From NCBI GenBank assembly GCA_022376515.1, contig WTXI01000030.1, positions 186,001-250,000 of the forward strand: a stretch of 64,000 nucleotides of DNA, in the 5' to 3' direction. Below are positions 1 to 11,088 of this stretch, piece by piece. The translations under genes were made by a program, and so were the position numbers. The stretch's first letter is position 1; every line of letters starts with the position of its first letter. Under the pieces are notes generated by a model, which saw nothing but the letters and a program-made list of their open reading frames with translations, was not told the DNA's origin and made no database searches. The DNA comes from Lactifluus volemus (lineage: Eukaryota > Basidiomycota > Agaricomycetes > Russulales > Russulaceae).

Positions 1-955
1 TGCCTCCCCGACGTAGCACGCCGGGGAGGATAACAAGACAAACAGTATGATAAAAGTGGGGAAACAGAAGAGAAAGGTCGTCATCTACGAGTTGAGCGAG
101 TGTACCTCCGAGTCGACGCTTCAAATCGCGCCCGTACGTCTGCGTACCCGGCACGATCCACACGGTGCACATAAAACTTGACTGCGACAGACGCCCAAGA
201 AACGTCGACGTCCATCGAGTGATAGTCGTGCGCAGAAAAGTCTAAAATCGCGCTGATGTCGTTGCGTTCTGTCACCACTCGCCCACCGCCAACTACGAAG
301 GGCTCGAGCGAGATCACAAGCGCGCCTTCTTTCAGGCCAAGGAACTTCGGTCGAATCGCTTCGTTCACTACCCACACCAAGCGCAACAGTCAGTTCTCCG
401 AAATAAATGCGGGGGAGAAATAGGAAGAGACATACATGACTCGCCAAAGACTTTGTTGTTCACGAGAACGACATCGGCACAAGCCAGGAGTTCCATTCAC
501 ATGTGCGCTACCGAGCATGTTGGCATGCTCGAGCTCCACGTCTCCCATGCGTACGCCCCACATTCGCGCCCGCATTATCATCTGCGCACGCTGCTCGCAC
601 GCCATCTCTGTAAGCTTCTCCATCACTTCGACACCAAAAGCGGAACAGCCACTCTGCAGCGCGGCCTGCAGCACGACGTTGCCGACGCCGCTGCCCAGGT
701 CGACTAGGAGCATGCCCGGCCGTGCCTGGGTGAGGGATAGCAATCGCGAGACAAGCGAAGGCATCAGCTCTCCATATACAGAATCAGAAAATGCTTGATA
801 GTGATTGAGTTCGTGAGTGCGAGGGCCAACTGTACGTTGATATGTTTCCTCGACAATTCGCAAGGCAACAGCACGCGGAAGTCCAGTCCCACTAGCCAGC
901 CACCGGCAGCACGGAACGCATTCGGTTGTGGCGGTGCAAACGCATCCGTCTCGCG
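1..955 (-). pseudogene. Truncated, frameshifted copy of the 3' half of DOT1
   Basis: This stretch aligns with 7163 to about 8130, the catalytic 3' half and 3' flank of the complete DOT1 gene, and encodes the same VYGELMPSL and DLGSGVGNVVLQAAL motifs. Alignment stops abruptly near 953 (after a shared 'cgcaaacgcatcc'), so the N-terminal exons are missing. An extra C near 491-495 ('gagttccattcac' here, 'gagttcattcac' in the intact gene) shifts the frame just before the NNKVFGE motif. The last exon has in-frame indels, such as an added DV after YHSMDV. The splice sites of the final intron are kept. The copy may continue left of the window. It is most simply a dead partial duplicate. Confidence 0.85.
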
Positions 956-1155
956 CCTGCGATGAGAGACTTGAGGAGAGATGATCGGGAGCCCAGAAAC
1001 ACACCGCTGGCAGCAGATGACGTGAGATGTTTTGGATGTTTTTTTGGCCTTTACAGTACATGGACTGCCACTAGATTCACTAACAATGGAACAATAGTCC
1101 GGTGACTAAACAGGAATCTATCGAGAACAAAAAAAAACATCGCAAATAACTTATT

Positions 1156-4100
1156 CTAATTCGACCGATCGTGATTATAAACTGTAGCCCAATTCGATCC
1201 GTACACAAAGTTTGCCAAGTCAAGCCAAGTTTCGTGCTTGCCTCCAATCCAAAGAGTGTTAGCTCTCTGAAAAGAAGACTGGTGATGGAGAGGAATCCAC
1301 AAAAGAAGTTCGTTGTCTTCCCCACGCATCCAACCATCACCATTGATCGAAAACTTGTTCATAAAATCGACCTTCTCGATTTCTCCTGTTTTCACTTTCT
1401 CCACATGAACCATGGGATCTCGCGAGGCCGAGGTGACGGGCTGCCTATCCTGCGAGAAGGCAACAGAGTCGATCGACTTGTATCCAACTGTTCGCTCTCC
1501 TGCTCCAACATCCCACACGCGAACCGTGCAATCACTTGAAGCCGTGGCAATGCGCGTCCCATCCGGGGAGAACGCCACAGAGTTGAGGGCGTTCCTATGC
1601 CCAATAAATGGGCCCGCAACGACCTCTCCTGTTGAAGCGTCCCACACACGAACCATGCAATCGTGCGAGGCCGACGCGATGTGTTTCCCGTCTGGCGAGA
1701 ATGCAACAGAGCTGACGGCATCGGCATGTCCAGTAAATGGGCCCGCTGCAAGATTCCCTGTTGTGACGTCCCACACGCGAATCGTATGATCTCCCAAGGC
1801 CGAAGCAATGCGCTGCCCATCTGGTGAAAATGAAACAGAACAGCTTAAGGATAAATCCGTTTGTCCCGTAAATGGGCCTGCTATGACCTCGCCTGTTGCA
1901 GCATCCCACACGCGGCACGTGGCATCTAGCGAAGCCGAAGCAATTCGCTGCCCGTCTGGTGAGAATGCAATACGCCAGACCGCATCGGAGTGTCCAGAAA
2001 AAGGGCCGGCCACAAGCTTTCCGGTCGCAGCATCCCATACGTGAATCGTGCAATCTGCTGAGCCGGAGGCGATGAGCTTCCCGTCCGGCGAGAATGCAAC
2101 ACAAAAGAAACAAAGAATCTGTGGGGCAGTAAATGGGCCCGCTACAACCTCTCCTGTTGCAGAATCCCACACGCGAATCGTGCAATCTTCTGAGGCCGAT
2201 GCGATGCGCTGTCCATCTGGTGAGAATGACACTGAAAAGACCATACCGGTGTGTCCAGTAAACGCGACGACCTTTCCTGTTGTGGCATCCCAGATGCGAA
2301 TCGATTGGTCACATGAGGCCGAGGCGATGTGCTGGCCATCTGGGGAGAATGTAACTTCGGACACCAAATTGTTGTGTCCATTAAACGAGTCTGTTACGAG
2401 ATCTCCTGTCGTGGCAGCCCACACGCGAATCGTATGATCTTTCGAGGCTGAGGCGATACGTTGATCATCCGGCGATATTGCAACAGAAACGATCCCTTGG
2501 GAGTGTCCAAGGAACGGGCCCGCTTCGATATCTCCTGTTGCGGCATCCCACACAAGTATTGTGCAATCTTCTGAAGCAGAGGCGATGCGCTTCCCATCCG
2601 ATGAGAATCTCACGTGATTTGCGTGTGCAATAAACGGGCCCGCGACAGCCTCACCTGTTGCGGAATCCCACAGGCGAATCGTGTAATCTTTTGAGGCCGA
2701 AGCGACGCGCAGCCCATCCGGGGAGATAGCAACAGAAATGACCTTATCGCGGTGCCCAGTAAATGGGCTCCCTACAACCTTGCCTGTTGCGGCATCCCAC
2801 ACGCGAATCGTTTCATCGTCTGACGCTGAAGCAATCCACTTCCCGTCCGGCGAAAATTCAAGAGAGTTGATGGGAAGTATGTGTCCAGTAAACGGGCCCG
2901 TGACAACCTCGCCTGTTGCTGCATCCCACACACGAATCGTGCAATCATTTGAAGCCGAGGCAATGCGCTTCCCGTCCGGTGAGAACGCAACACAGTTGAC
3001 CGAATCGGTGTGTCCAATAAATGGGCCTGCCACCACCTCTCCCGTTATCGCATCCCACACCCGGATCGTGTGATCTCGTGAGGCAGAGCAAATGTGCTGA
3101 CCACCCGGTGAAAATGCAACAGAAAGGATCGCATCGGTGTGTCCAGTCAATGGGCCCGCTACTAGCTCCCCCGTCGTTGCATCCCAAACCCGAATTGTGC
3201 GATCTTCTGAGCCAGAAGCAACGTGCTCCCCATCCGGGGAGAATGCAACAGCGAATAATGGTTCATCGTGTGCATCGATCGTCATTTGAAGTGCAGGCCA
3301 TTGAGACAACTGCCCGCGTTCCAAGGTTAGTGTCCGAGGAAATAGGCGACTATATCGATTGAAGATGTGGGAAGAGCTTGGTGCGAAAGGGAGTGCCGAG
3401 ATATAGATATGCGGAGCGCTCCTTGCCATTGCCATCCCAAAATACCGCACAAACGAGGTCCCATCGGTCACCAATTCCAACAAATTCTGCACCTCCGTTT
3501 CGGAAGCCTGTTGCAATTTCACACATCAATCACTACATGTCATATCATACAATAGCATATACGTACCTTTCCCTGGCCGGACAGCAGCCAGGTCTTCAGA
3601 GATGACAGTGCTGATAAGGTGAAGCGCAAACTACTTTTGACGCTAAGCAGTTCCAGCCAAAACAGAAACTTGGTCTCGAACAGGGATTGAAGTTTCACGA
3701 AGAGATCGCGTTCGAAAGGAACATGTTCCAAATGGTCGTCCCAGAAAACACAGGCATAAGATAGTGCAGGTGGAACGTGTTTAGCAATTCGAGCCTCGAT
3801 ATCTGGGACGTCACTGTTCGCGAGATACGATGACTCGAGTTCACAAATGTTGAATTTGAGCTCGTCGAGCATCAAACCAAGGCAAGAATGTGCCAACTGC
3901 TGGTGGGCATCACCAAGGTCGATATAGAAGACATTGCTATTCTTGCTGACAAGAAAGTCTCGGAATGACGTATGGAGAGGAACGATGGGACCCGCTTGAG
4001 ATGACGACGTCACGTTACTCAACAACGAGCCAAGGAGATGAAGAATTTCAAGAATAAGGGCCGGATCGGAATCCTCGGGGTCATCAACGGGAGCATGCCG

Positions 4101-5863
4101 TCGCAGGGCAAGCAAAGAATGTATGGTGAGGGGTTCGATCGCGGCCAAGAGCTGTCCCATGATAGATCGAAATAGTATCTGTGCTTCAACGGATTTGAAG
4201 TACTGAGTAAGGACTTCTTCGTATAAGCCATCCAACACGCCTTCTCCATCACGGCCGCGGGAGTGTCCCAGCAGGCGTTGTACGCGCTTCTTCATACCGA
4301 GACCAAGACTGGCAGGGCCAGTTATGAACCCACACGCAACGGCAGCCCACTGGAAGAGGCCTTCTGATGCTTTGGCTAATTCGATGCCATAGGCGTTGAA
4401 TACGTCCGGATCGAGCACATTCTGAATATACGTGCGAATATCTTCCTCCGCCTTTGCGGCCAGATTTGAGTCATCCATGTAGAGCGTGTCAATAGACGGT
4501 GCTTTGGCGAACGCAGATTCGATACCATCCTCTGGTCTTGCCGTGATAAGGACACGGAATTCGGATGGGAGGTCGACGAGACGCTGCGAAAGAAATGTGT
4601 GTAGTCCAACTTTCCCGATTGAATCGCCGCTCTCATCCAATCCATCGACGACGATAAGGATCGGACCAGGAATTGCCAGGTCCTTGAGCGGTTCGAGAAG
4701 GAGAACTTCGAAAAGCGTGCGATAGTCTCGGGTACCACGAAGGGACGATTTGTCCTTGATGGCCCTCCCAAGTGCGTGTTTGAATGCAGGATAGCGATCG
4801 GAGAGATCGCGAGCAAGTGTGGTGAAAAGCTGATAAGCTTCCTCTTTGGAACCCTCCTTCCGCAGAAAGGTAACGTAAGAGCCGAGACATTTGTCGTCGA
4901 ATCGACGTGCGATTTCATGGGCTATCGAAGATTTCCCTGTGCCTGCCTGGCCGAGTAGGACGAGGCCACGATTAGATTTCGGATTCTCGATCCATTTGAC
5001 AATATGATCCAAGAAATCTTTTCGAGTTCCCGGAAGACAGCGCTTCTGATCGCCGAATCGCCACCCTCCCTTGTAAGGTAATTCTCTGATTATTGAACCC
5101 AATTCTAGGTGTTTCTTGTAAGACCGACAATTCAACTATGCTGTGACTGTGGCATTTACTCACCAGCTTCTAGCACGGCAACTTCTGTGGTCACTGCAGC
5201 ACGAGCGAGGAAGCTATCTCGTAGTCGGACAAGGTTGGTGCGGAATTGTTCGATTTTGGCATCAACTTGTGGCTCTTGGCCAACCATATTCTTCAGTACT
5301 CGCTTTCCTGCAAAGCATATTTTAAAAAAATACGGGAGAGCCGAAGACAACGTACCAACTTGCACATCCTCCGCATATGATTTTATAAACTTGGCGGATT
5401 CAGAGACACACTCTAGCATCTCCTCGAGGAGTTTTGCTTGCTTAGACTCTGGCTTGATGCTTCTTAAACTGTCGGCTTCTTCCGCAAATTCGAAGGCATC
5501 GCGTATCGTCTCGAGAAGAGCTTCGATATTCTCGTCACGCTGAACCAGCTGTAGCAAAGTCTTGCAGCAAGATGACAAAAAAAAGAGTAAATGCTTTGCA
5601 AGCCTGACGAGGGAAGGAGGCGCACCTCTGGAATCTTTGAGAGCAGACCCCATGCTAGACTTGCATAAGGGTTCAGCTACAATGCGGAAGTTAGCTCGGC
5701 GAAGAATGAGCAAAAACAATATTGAGGTTACCCCTGCGATTGGAGTGACGGTATCCATGACCCGCTTGAGAATATTGACCGCACTTTTCCATGTATTTAA
5801 CGTATTAATAGCATTAAAAGCTTCCTCGGCGCGATGAAGAATACTAGTCGCATCGGCTGACAT
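1156..5863 (-). CDS. NACHT-WD40 (NLR-like) receptor protein
   Basis: This is a STAND-type signalling ATPase with the layout of fungal NLR-like proteins, thought to act in non-self recognition or programmed cell death; no ligand can be inferred. My model has five introns (5677-5731, 5561-5625, about 5308-5355, 5105-5163, 3508-3566) and gives about 1,474 residues. The first about 220 residues are helical and include LNPYASLAWGLLSKIPE, which appears only after removing the first two introns and matches the 'hPYA..A...L..IPK' motif of mushroom NACHT proteins. The NACHT domain follows, with Walker A GQAGTGKSS (about 4926-4952), Walker B ILIVVDGLDES and RVLITARPE. The C-terminus has about 14-15 WD40 repeats ending in IRVWD-type blades. 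The N-terminal effector domain class is not identifiable. The frame is open throughout, so the gene looks intact. Confidence 0.9.
1430..3290 (-). repeat. Tandem WD40-encoding DNA repeats
   Basis: About 14 units with a period near 126-132 bp make up the C-terminal exon of the NACHT-WD40 gene. Phrases recur almost unchanged, for example FSPDG.RIASAS.D.TIRVWDAATGEVVAGPF.GH. One unit near 2600-2640 is shortened: its AHANHVRFSSDG lacks the usual 'V.SVAFS' strand. Near-identity between units suggests repeat homogenisation, as described for fungal NWD genes. Confidence 0.9.
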
Positions 5864-7162
5864 GGTGATCGAAAGGGTAAGTGTGGCGGCCTTCGTTGGA
5901 GATGTAGCATCTCCTTCTACACTGCTGAAAATGAGGTCAAGTTCTACACGTAGAGCTCAGCCAGACGACTAAAAATTCCAATTGAAGAACTAGACGAACC
6001 CTGTCGAGGTTCACACACTATCGTCTGCTTTCCAACGAGGATGTCTTTCCCCATAGTCTTTTTCGCATAAAGAGATACAGTGATGTGGGAGAGTGGCTGT
6101 ATAGCACTGCAGGGGTAGTCAGAAGTCTCTGTGTAGGAAAAAATGGGAGATTTTGCTTACAATGCTTCGACGTCCTCGTTCCATTTCGCGCATTGCGCCA
6201 CGCTCCGCACAGGTCGCGACCGCCATGTTCTTTCCCCGTCGGTCACGGTAGCAAAAAAACGTCTTTCTTTTCCAAGGAGGGCACTGAGATGGGGGAGGTT
6301 GCTCGCTCTAAGGACTAGAAAAGAGAAAATGACTTGGTGGCCATCGGGGCGAGGTAATAAAGAACCATACCGCTCACTTGTAGTGGGTGCAACTGTCGGG
6401 TTTCTATCTGTTGGCGACTGGTAGACATAGGCGTCAGTGGAGGTGAGGAAGTTCTCTAAGCCAACCATGCCAGGGCGCTCCGCCTCAAGCGCTCAAGCGC
6501 TCAAGCTTCAAGCCCAGTCATGATGCCGGGGCTCCGATGAAACTCAGCATCTGATCCCCAAAACCACATATCAAAGCCCGAGGCCTGATGCATGATGCAT
6601 CAGGTCAGGCGTTGCGTGTTCCCGTCAACTTCTCGTGACACGCAATCATTATCATTGAATTCAGCTGGTGATAGGATCGACCGCTGTTCAAACTTCATTA
6701 GCCGAGATTAATTTCTATCAACTGGGATATATTTACAAAATCCATAATATTTCGCTGGGGATGAGGTCGATGCTGCGACCCTGCTCAAGCCAGTCAGCGA
6801 CACGTTCCTGATCGATGGCTGCCGTTCCTCCTCGCTTTGCGGACGGTGCATGCATTCATACTGGTAAGCGCAGCCACAAGCTCAAAGTCGAAAACAATAC
6901 TTTCTTCATCTGATCTTAGCAGAGGCTTGTACAATAATGGTAACGAACTACGCAAGATATTACGGTAAGAAGCTATCAAAAAAAGGGCTGAATCGATTAC
7001 ATCTTTGAATTGGAAAACGCGAGAAAAGGACGTCGGCATTGGGGAGGAGGGAGGAAGGAGGGGCGGGTTGCTACTGTCCACAGCGAAGAAAAAGTGATCA
7101 GTGCTCTGCAGGCAACGACGTCCGCGACAAGAAAAAAAAAGGATCATAAGAATAAAATATGC
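5864..7162. other. Gene-free stretch upstream of the receptor gene
   Basis: I see no convincing gene. It should hold the receptor promoter on its left and 3' flank on its right. There is a small tandem 'gctcaagc' repeat near 6486-6510. A 9 bp inverted repeat, CCTGATGCA/TGCATCAGG with a 3 nt loop, lies at 6584-6604. Poly-purine tracts occur near 7000-7140. The segment homologous to the left-edge duplicate starts at 7163. Confidence 0.6.
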
Positions 7163-8130
7163 ACTTTGCCTCCCGGCATGGCACACCCGGGGGAGGATAA
7201 CAAGACAAAAAGTATGACAAAAGGGGGGGAAATAAAGGGAGGTAAAAAAGAATGAAAGAGAAGAGAAAAGTTGTCATCTGCGAGTTGAGCGAGTACACCT
7301 CGACGCTTCGAATCGTGCCCGTACGTCTGCGTACCCGGCACGATCCACACGGTGCACATAAAACTTCCCTGCGACAGACGCCCAAGAAACGTCCATCGAG
7401 TGATAGTCGTGCGCAGAAAAGTCTAAAATCGCGCTGATGTCGTCCACGTTGCGTTCTGTCACCACTCGCCCACCGCCAACTACGAAGGGCTCGAGCGAGA
7501 TCACAAGCGCGCCTTCTTTCAGGTCAAGGAACTTCGGTCGAATCGCTTCGTTCACTACCCACACAAAGGGTGACAGTCAGTTCTCCAAAACAAATGCGGG
7601 GGAAAATAGGAGACATACATGACTCGCCAAAGACTTTGTTGTTCACGAGAACGACATCGGCACAAGTCATGAGTTCATTCACACGTGCGCTATCGAGCAT
7701 ATTGGCATGCTCGAGCTCCACGTCTCCCATGCGTACGCCCCACATTCGCGCCCGCATTGTCATCTGCGCACGCTGCTCGCACGCCATCTCCGCAGGCTTC
7801 TCCATCACTTCGACACCAAAAGCGGAACAGCCACTCTGCAGCGCAGCCTGCAGCACGACGTTGCCGACACCGCTGCCCAGGTCGACTAGGAGCACGCCCG
7901 GCCGCGCCCGGGTGAGGGATAGCAATCGCGAGACAAGCGAAGGCATCAGCTCTCCATATACAGAATCAGAAAATGCTTGATAGTGATTGAGTTCGTGAGT
8001 GCGAGGGCCAACTGTACGTTGATATGTTTCCTCGACAATTCGCAAAGCAACAGCACGGGGAAGTCCAGTTCCACTCCAGCCAGCCACCGCAGCACGGAAC
8101 GCATTCGGTTGTGGCGGCGCAAACGCATCC
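7163..8130. repeat. Segment duplicated at the left edge (1-955)
   Basis: Nucleotide similarity to 1-955 is high from 'tgcctccc' at 7163 to 'cgcaaacgcatcc' near 8130, with small indels. Both copies have the same orientation, so this is a direct repeat about 7.16 kb apart that brackets the NACHT-WD40 gene. The true left end may lie outside the window. Confidence 0.85.
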
Positions 8131-9867
8131 GGCGGAAGGGGTGGGTACTTGAGCCGTCGTAGCAGCATGTTGATCGTATCAAGCGTGCGCATAAAGAGCG
8201 GACCATCGCAAAGAGCAACGGCACGGCGAAGCACCCGTAAATGGTTCGTTGCTGGCGTGGTCTCTAACTCGACAGGGGCGATATCATTTGGTAGTGTTCC
8301 AAAGAGGGAGCGTTGTTCCGGTGTGAGGTAATCTGCAAAACGTCAGGGAGAAATGATTGATTAAGTGAGAAATTGCTCACGTTCTATGATGGTATATAAT
8401 GTCCTCTCCAGATCTAGAATGGGACTATAGTGGTCCTTGTCCCTGGGAGCCAGAAGTATGTAGCTGAGGGGAGCGGTTAGCATTCTTCTACACAAACAAG
8501 TACGTCCATGGCGTCCAACGGGAAAGTGATGAGACGAGACAGTGCGATGTGTACGCGACGCATGAACTCAGGGACCGATTAACGAGAAACTATTGTAAAA
8601 ATGATTCGCATGGAAGAAGATCAAAAGCGGATGCAACACGAAGGGTGGGGAAGACGAAGGGCAGCAAAGGGGTGCAGGAGGGCGTGAGCTGGAGAGAGAT
8701 GAGACAAGTGGCGCAAAGCAATGGCTCGAAGGAGAACAAGACCCCATGAATGTAGGCCACTGCGTGGCCCGGATGTGCGGGCCGGAAGATTGATGATGTA
8801 CCAATGTGTGCTGTGGCGGGCCAATGCCGCGGCGCAGACGCAACGAGGAAAGAGAGTGGCAACAGGGGCAGTGAGGAGCACGCAAAATGCGCGGTGGAAA
8901 TGTGGCACAATGCGTGCGTTGGCTAAGAAGCCACAGCATTCTCGCCCAGGAAACCGGCTAGGTCTCAGGGGTAGGCACAAGCATCAGACGATTGTTACGG
9001 GTCTGGGTATGCATTTTTTCGGCAGAGAAATACAGATACGCAGGGAGATTGAGTAAGGAAATGGGTAGAGACCCCCACGAGAAATAGACGGAAGGGGATT
9101 GCTAGACGCCATGGATGTACGGGGCCGACAAAATAAAATACGTACCGTTCTGTGGCCCCAGAATTTGGAAACTCGAGCTCACCAATGGGATAGTCAGTCG
9201 GGTGAGGGTCAAAGGACCTGTCATGAGGATCATTGGGGTTTTTAAAATCTGATGGGAAATAATGATGATCAATGCAACGATAAGCGAAAAAAGGGGGGAG
9301 CTGACAGCGAACATAAGACTTCATGAGCCTGAGAACGACCTTTTCGCTACTGAGAAGGGTGTCATCGAGCACAGCGTCCTCGTCAATGTGGCATTCGCGT
9401 GGGATGGGTTCATCCGTGATGGTGGGCAGGACAGAAGAAGAACGGGACCTGCTGCGCGTTGAAGATGTCACTGATGTGGGAGGGGATGATCGGTTACGCG
9501 TTGATGCGCGTGAAGAAGAGGCAGAAGAAGCGATCGAAGACTCGCGTGTACGTGACGAGGGTGGTGGCGGGGTCGCGTCACTGGAGTCCGAGGAACGAGC
9601 TCGCTTGGTACGACGTTGTGAGTGCGCATAGGGTTGATATCTCTTTGCGGCAGATTGAGTTGTGAGCGCATTAGTGGATGCAGATACTTGAGATGAATTT
9701 CGGTGGTGTAGACTTCCGACTTGGCTAGGGGCGGAACGCATAGCCTGCTGCGGCACGGTAACGGCGCGTGATTTGACGACAACTGAGGGGATCTGGGAGG
9801 GAGGAGAGGAGGACTTTGGAAAGAAATGAAAGGGGGCATGAGGGGGATGAGGGGGCGCGACTTGCAT
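7274..9867 (-). CDS. DOT1: Histone H3 lysine-79 methyltransferase Dot1
   Basis: Dot1 is the nucleosomal, SAM-dependent, non-SET methyltransferase for H3K79 and acts in telomeric silencing and the DNA-damage checkpoint. My model has four exons (9146-9867, 8381-8463, 7619-8332, 7274-7554), 599 residues in total, and the phases agree. Residues 1 to about 150 are low-complexity and basic/serine-rich, typical of the DNA-binding N-terminus. Dot1 hallmarks follow: FDPHPTDYPIGELEFPN, YILLAPRDKDHYSP (recovered only by splicing exon 2), VYGELMPSL, motif I DLGSGVGNVVLQAAL, and NNKVFGE, the target-site loop. The start is the ATG at 9867 (MQVAPPHPPH). A further in-frame ATG lies upstream at 9939, but its residues look like a 5' UTR. 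The first intron is 682 nt, far longer than all others here. Divergent from TOP2. Confidence 0.9.
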
Positions 9868-11088
9868 GATGAAGAGAGGAAAGATGATTGCGAGAGAGAG
9901 AGAAAGAGAGAAAGAGAAAAGGCGTCTTGTTAGGGTCAAAGATTTTTGTTATGTTTAGTGTCAAATTCTCAAATGTACACGTCACATGACGCACAGCTTT
10001 AATTTGCCGGTGAACTCGATCTTCCGTTGACGTAAGCACCGCCACACTCCTCACCATCCCCGGTTCCCATCCATTCTCCCGGGATTACAGTATTTCGCCA
10101 CCACACACTTTCTTCGCGTTGTTCCTCATAATCATCATCCTTCCCGTTGCCACTTTGATCACCACCACCACCACCTTCATGCATGCTTTCCTCATTTTCT
10201 GGGCTCCTCGGTGACACGATCAACGCATCTACTCGAAACGTGTTTCATGTTGTAGTGACCACCGGAATACACAGGCTTATTTGAGTCACTTAGCTGCATC
10301 CGCGAGGCTACACTGCCTCGATTCCAGGTGTGAAAGAAACCTTATCCTGATGTAAGCTCCGTATTAAAGGATTTTTTTAAGCCGAGATGGGCCAAATCGG
10401 ACGCGATGGCAAGTCACTCACAAACTATAAATAGTTGATTTTGCCGAGTGCGGTATCTCGTCGGACGGGTCGTGACGGGTACGACACCGATTCGCATCCG
10501 CCGGAGTGGGACAACTCTAGCTGTTTCCCAGAGGTCATGCTTGGGGATATATGCACACGCAAAGGCCACGTGGGGTAAAAAATTCTCCTGTGTCGTACTA
10601 TAACGTCATGCCACGAGTGTGGGGTGGAAACGCCTTTTGATTTAAGTTACCGCTGTCGTATATACCCCAACAATAACTCTGGCAGATCGAGGAGCTCGAA
10701 TGCCAATGTCACCACATTTTGACAATAGCTTAGGGCAATATATCCGAGTCGCCGCCCTTTTGATCTTCGAGGTCAAATCCAAAATGTAGTGAAATGAGGT
10801 TGCGATAGACGCCAACCCAAACTTTGGCTAGCGCACAATGACTCGACAGCTGCTCGCGCGCAGATGTGCCGTAGTGTTACCACATGGGGGCCCCTATATC
10901 TATAGATTTTACACAAAAAAAGATGTTACGCTCTGCTTTTTGGAATCGACTGCAAGAAGCGCACACGCCGTTCCACGATTTGCGGCCATCCAATTGTCAC
11001 GTGCCACGCGCGTCGCGTTAGCTTGACCCGTGGCGACGACAACGCGTTTTGTTCTTTGCTGACACCCTTTACCTTTGACACGCTCGTC
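9868..11088. other. Divergent intergenic region between DOT1 and TOP2
   Basis: This 1.2 kb contains both promoters and no convincing gene. Near 10157-10175 there is a short CAC/ACC trinucleotide run. Near the TOP2 end are several CpG-rich boxes, including ACGCGT. Confidence 0.7.
11042..11047 (+). promoter_or_regulatory. Possible MCB (ACGCGT) box upstream of TOP2
   Basis: ACGCGT lies 42 bp before the TOP2 ATG. In yeasts this hexamer binds MBF and drives G1/S genes, and fungal TOP2 genes are cell-cycle regulated. It may fall within the 5' UTR, and a six-base match can occur by chance. Confidence 0.3.

Noticed and set aside
1430..3290. Regularly spaced repeats resembling a CRISPR array
   Set aside because: The period is about 129 bp, the repeats are coding and in frame, and the genome is eukaryotic.
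1171..3605. Many plus-strand open frames opposite the WD40 exon
   Set aside because: They repeat with the WD40 period and read the reverse complement of the repeats (for example SFPSGENAT), so they are antisense shadows.
7563..7620. Continuation of the DOT1 frame past NNKVFGES
   Set aside because: A GTATGT...TAG intron with correct phase joins NNKVFGES to LNEAIRPKFL, which fits the Dot1 family better.
9249..9312. A second intron in DOT1 exon 1
   Set aside because: Donor GTTCGC and acceptor CAG would give a 64 nt intron that shifts the frame, so I kept the region as coding.
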